Source: a bacterium ADurb.Bin243 (GTDB lineage: Bacteria > Muiribacteriota > UBA9980). Taken from it: 64,000 nt of DNA. Made by a program: the position numbers and the translations under genes. Below, in pieces: positions 61,994 to 64,000 of this stretch (its first letter is position 1; the number at the start of each line of letters is the position of its first letter). The DNA lies in contig MWBZ01000011.1 in assembly GCA_002069765.1 (NCBI GenBank), positions 1 through 64,000 on the forward strand. Reading direction: 5' to 3'. The notes below the pieces were generated by a model. That model was given only the letters and a program-made list of their open reading frames with translations. It was not told the DNA's origin and did no database searches.

Positions 61994-64000
61994 TTACTGC
62001 GATCTTCTGTTTTCAACGTTTATGACATTTCGTTTCATAAGCGTATGCAGTATGACCGCCGGAATTTTCATGACCGTAACGTTTCCGGAACTGTCTTTGA
62101 CAGCATAGAACATATAAGGCTTGGGGCTGTTTTCCGGAGTGGGATCTCTGAAAATACCGTAGGCCGCCTTGCAATCCATTAGCGTGCCATTGCTCAGCTT
62201 TGCTTTATCCGATCTCCACATTTTTATAACTTCGTCAAGCATTGCCTGATCGCCTAGGTTTTCGGTGTCGAGATATAACTGCTGGGCTTCGACCTTTCCG
62301 CTGGCTTCGTCGTATGGGGCGGGAGCGATAACGCCGTCGGCGTTATCGCAGCATATAAGCTCGAATTTAGTTCTCGAGTCTTCTATGATTTCGAGCGTTT
62401 CACCCGTAACCTGATCGTAATCGAGGTATGCCAGGCCGTTGGGCGAATAATCGTCATAACCCTGCGTTAATTTTATATTTTTACCGCTGAATTTAATCCT
62501 GTACTCCGGTTCGCCCGAAGAGTTATCTACGGCTATTTCAGGATTGCCCGGCGAAGTCGGAATAAACTGGCGGAGTTTTGAACCGTCCGGAGACATTGAA
62601 AGAGATTCGAACTTAGTTTCTTTGACATCGCCGTTCAAATCTAGCGTTTGCAAAAGCACCGATACCGGCCCGAAAGAAGTGTACTTGAGACGGGGCTTAA
62701 TGGAAGTCGGATCCCATGTCAAAGTGTCTTTGAACGAATCATGATAGCCGCCGAGATCTTCGGGCTTGGGCGAATTCAAAGCGAACCGCTTGATAATGCC
62801 GTCTCTTGAAAGCAGCACGCTGATTATAAGCGAAGGCGAATCGTTGTCTTTGATAGTTATATGCGCCGGGGCGTTTGAATAATCGCGGTTTTTAGCCTTC
62901 ATATCAGCGTCGGCGGTAAAGCCGAGCTTAATTTCAGACGTGGAATTATCGCCGTTGGCGTCGCTAATTTTATTTCCCGCGCCGTCTTCGCCGCTCGCAA
63001 AAAGCGGTATGCTGCCGACCATATCGTAAGGCATCTGCTCGGCTTTTATGCTATTGGCCGGTAAAACGTAAATTGCACGCCTGAAAGGCGCATCGTTGCC
63101 GTAGCCAGGATATTGGGTAAAATCCAGTTTGGTCGGATCTACGTCCTGTATGACGCGGTTCACTCCGACGCCGTTTCCTGACGCCGTAGGAGTTATGGTC
63201 TTTTCCAGGACTTTTTTAACTTTATCTTCGTCAAAAAGCAGCATAACGTCTTCGGACTCATCGACCGGGAAATCGGCCTGCGCGATATCGCTCATCTTTT
63301 TGCCGACATGCGCCACAAGCGTTGATTTTAATTCACGGTTCGGGTTGTTGTCGCATACGTTGTACTTAATTTCCGACGGATAGGCGTCGCCGGTAGTTCC
63401 GCCCTTGAACGGAACTCCTGCTTTTGGAATAACGGCCGCCAGCTGGTCAGTTTCAAGCTGCGGAGTGAACGTGGGATCGTTTCCCATAAAATATGCCTGC
63501 GGTGATTGCCTGTCTTTGACCCTTATTTTATAGCCGATAGGTTTCGGGCTGGCGTTTTTGATAGCCGCAGCGCACTCGTCCACGATAGTTTCGCCGTATC
63601 CGTCATGAACAAGGTCGTAGTAAGAATACATGGGCTTGCCGGTAGCCGGATCGTTAATGATTTTGTTATCTTTGTCGCGCTTTTCTGAACGGCCTTCCCA
63701 TTTGAGTTTAGGGTACTTGAATTTGATATACAGATAATAATCGCCGGGCTCTAAAGGCATATCGAAAGCGTATCTGAGCTTTACTTCCACATTATATTTG
63801 CGATTGGGGCTTATATAGCTGTTAGGCGTCCACGACACCACTTTTTCGTTTGCGATACCGGGTACTACGTTAGGAAAATCGGCTTCGTCCGAAAGGCGCC
63901 CTTTGGCTATCAATATATCGGGCTCCCTGGTGCCGGCTTTAGTCTTGATAAATTCGCTCGCCAGCCCTTCCTGTTTTTCCGCGGCCAGATACCATTCATA
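61994..64000 (-). CDS. Large, probably extracellular protein, 5' part cut by the window end
   Basis: The frame is open to position 64000, giving at least 668 residues of the C-terminal part of a longer protein. A TTG at 63913 is in frame but nothing marks it as the start. I do not recognise the family. The composition is rich in Asp, Asn, Pro, Thr and Ser with few Cys, and short beta-strand-like repeats (DNDSPSLIISVLLSR, DNSSGEPEYRIKFSG) suggest a surface-exposed multi-domain beta protein. The terminator at 61930-61959 ends its transcript. Confidence 0.75.
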   Translation of the reverse strand, partial: YEWYLAAEKQEGLASEFIKTKAGTREPDILIAKGRLSDEADFPNVVPGIANEKVVSWTPNSYISPNRKYNVEVKLRYAFDMPLEPGDYYLYIKFKYPKLKWEGRSEKRDKDNKIINDPATGKPMYSYYDLVHDGYGETIVDECAAAIKNASPKPIGYKIRVKDRQSPQAYFMGNDPTFTPQLETDQLAAVIPKAGVPFKGGTTGDAYPSEIKYNVCDNNPNRELKSTLVAHVGKKMSDIAQADFPVDESEDVMLLFDEDKVKKVLEKTITPTASGNGVGVNRVIQDVDPTKLDFTQYPGYGNDAPFRRAIYVLPANSIKAEQMPYDMVGSIPLFASGEDGAGNKISDANGDNSTSEIKLGFTADADMKAKNRDYSNAPAHITIKDNDSPSLIISVLLSRDGIIKRFALNSPKPEDLGGYHDSFKDTLTWDPTSIKPRLKYTSFGPVSVLLQTLDLNGDVKETKFESLSMSPDGSKLRQFIPTSPGNPEIAVDNSSGEPEYRIKFSGKNIKLTQGYDDYSPNGLAYLDYDQVTGETLEIIEDSRTKFELICCDNADGVIAPAPYDEASGKVEAQQLYLDTENLGDQAMLDEVIKMWRSDKAKLSNGTLMDCKAAYGIFRDPTPENSPKPYMFYAVKDSSGNVTVMKIPAVILHTLMKRNVINVENRRSQ

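Overview
The window is 64 kb of a bacterial chromosome with moderate GC, gene density above 90% and long runs of genes on one strand. No phage, plasmid, insertion sequence, CRISPR array or rRNA operon is visible. The gene set points to a free-living, probably diderm, environmental bacterium from a poorly cultivated lineage: type IV pilus genes, PP-loop and radical-SAM enzymes, an anaerobic-type activase-like protein, many PAS-rich hybrid kinases, HEAT-repeat proteins and several secreted proteins without a recognisable family. The phylum cannot be fixed from sequence inspection alone. Promoters are mostly clean sigma-70 type (TTGACA-like, 17-18 bases, TATAAT). Shine-Dalgarno sites are GGAGG-like, and TTG/GTG starts occur.

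Layout. 0.3-1.9 kb (minus): AmrS-type radical-SAM enzyme and a 97-residue partner. 2.1-5.1 kb (plus): ttcA, a J-domain zinc-ribbon protein and hisC. 5.2-7.2 kb (minus): GT-C-like membrane glycosyltransferase. 7.3-13.1 kb (plus): pilus block with prepilin peptidase, two pseudopilins, queC, and a HEAT-repeat/PilT ATPase fusion. 13.2-19.3 kb (plus): cyclodeaminase-fold protein, YicC RNase, ADP-ribosylglycohydrolase, ribF and a HAMP-GAF-SpoIIE phosphatase. 19.3-27.6 kb (minus): the classic rimP-nusA-infB-rbfA-nrnA-truB translation operon followed by a LOG protein and a membrane PH-like protein. infB carries an apparent frameshift. 28-32.4 kb (plus): rpiB-upp, ndk and two secreted proteins, one with a duplicated Cys module and a long LEA-like helical tail.

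32.6-47.9 kb is a signalling region with five large sensor genes: a PAS hybrid kinase coupled to aspA, a REC-PAS/PAS-kinase pair separated by a single in-frame stop, a MEDS-domain hybrid kinase and a haem-c (Tll0287/DUF3365-like) hybrid kinase. It is interrupted by a ClpP-like protein, a secreted HExxH protein and an SH3-M23 peptidase. 47.9-52.6 kb holds a HEPN protein, a CDF transporter with three tandem cytoplasmic domains, and a minus-strand trio (NrdG-like activase, Ig-like lipoprotein, membrane-anchored repeat protein). 52.7-53.05 kb is a two-tRNA operon (Ile-GAT, Ala-TGC). 53.2-61.9 kb (plus) has a secreted protein, an AMIN-amidase-LysM protein, a B12/radical-SAM protein, a polytopic membrane protein, an unknown protein and a SUMF1-fold protein. 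62-64 kb holds the 3' part of a large, probably extracellular protein that runs off the window.

Most notable signals: the HEAT-PilT fusion; three genes whose start codon sits at the predicted transcription start (leaderless); the interrupted infB; the triple-domain CDF transporter; the split kinase; and the LEA-like secreted protein.
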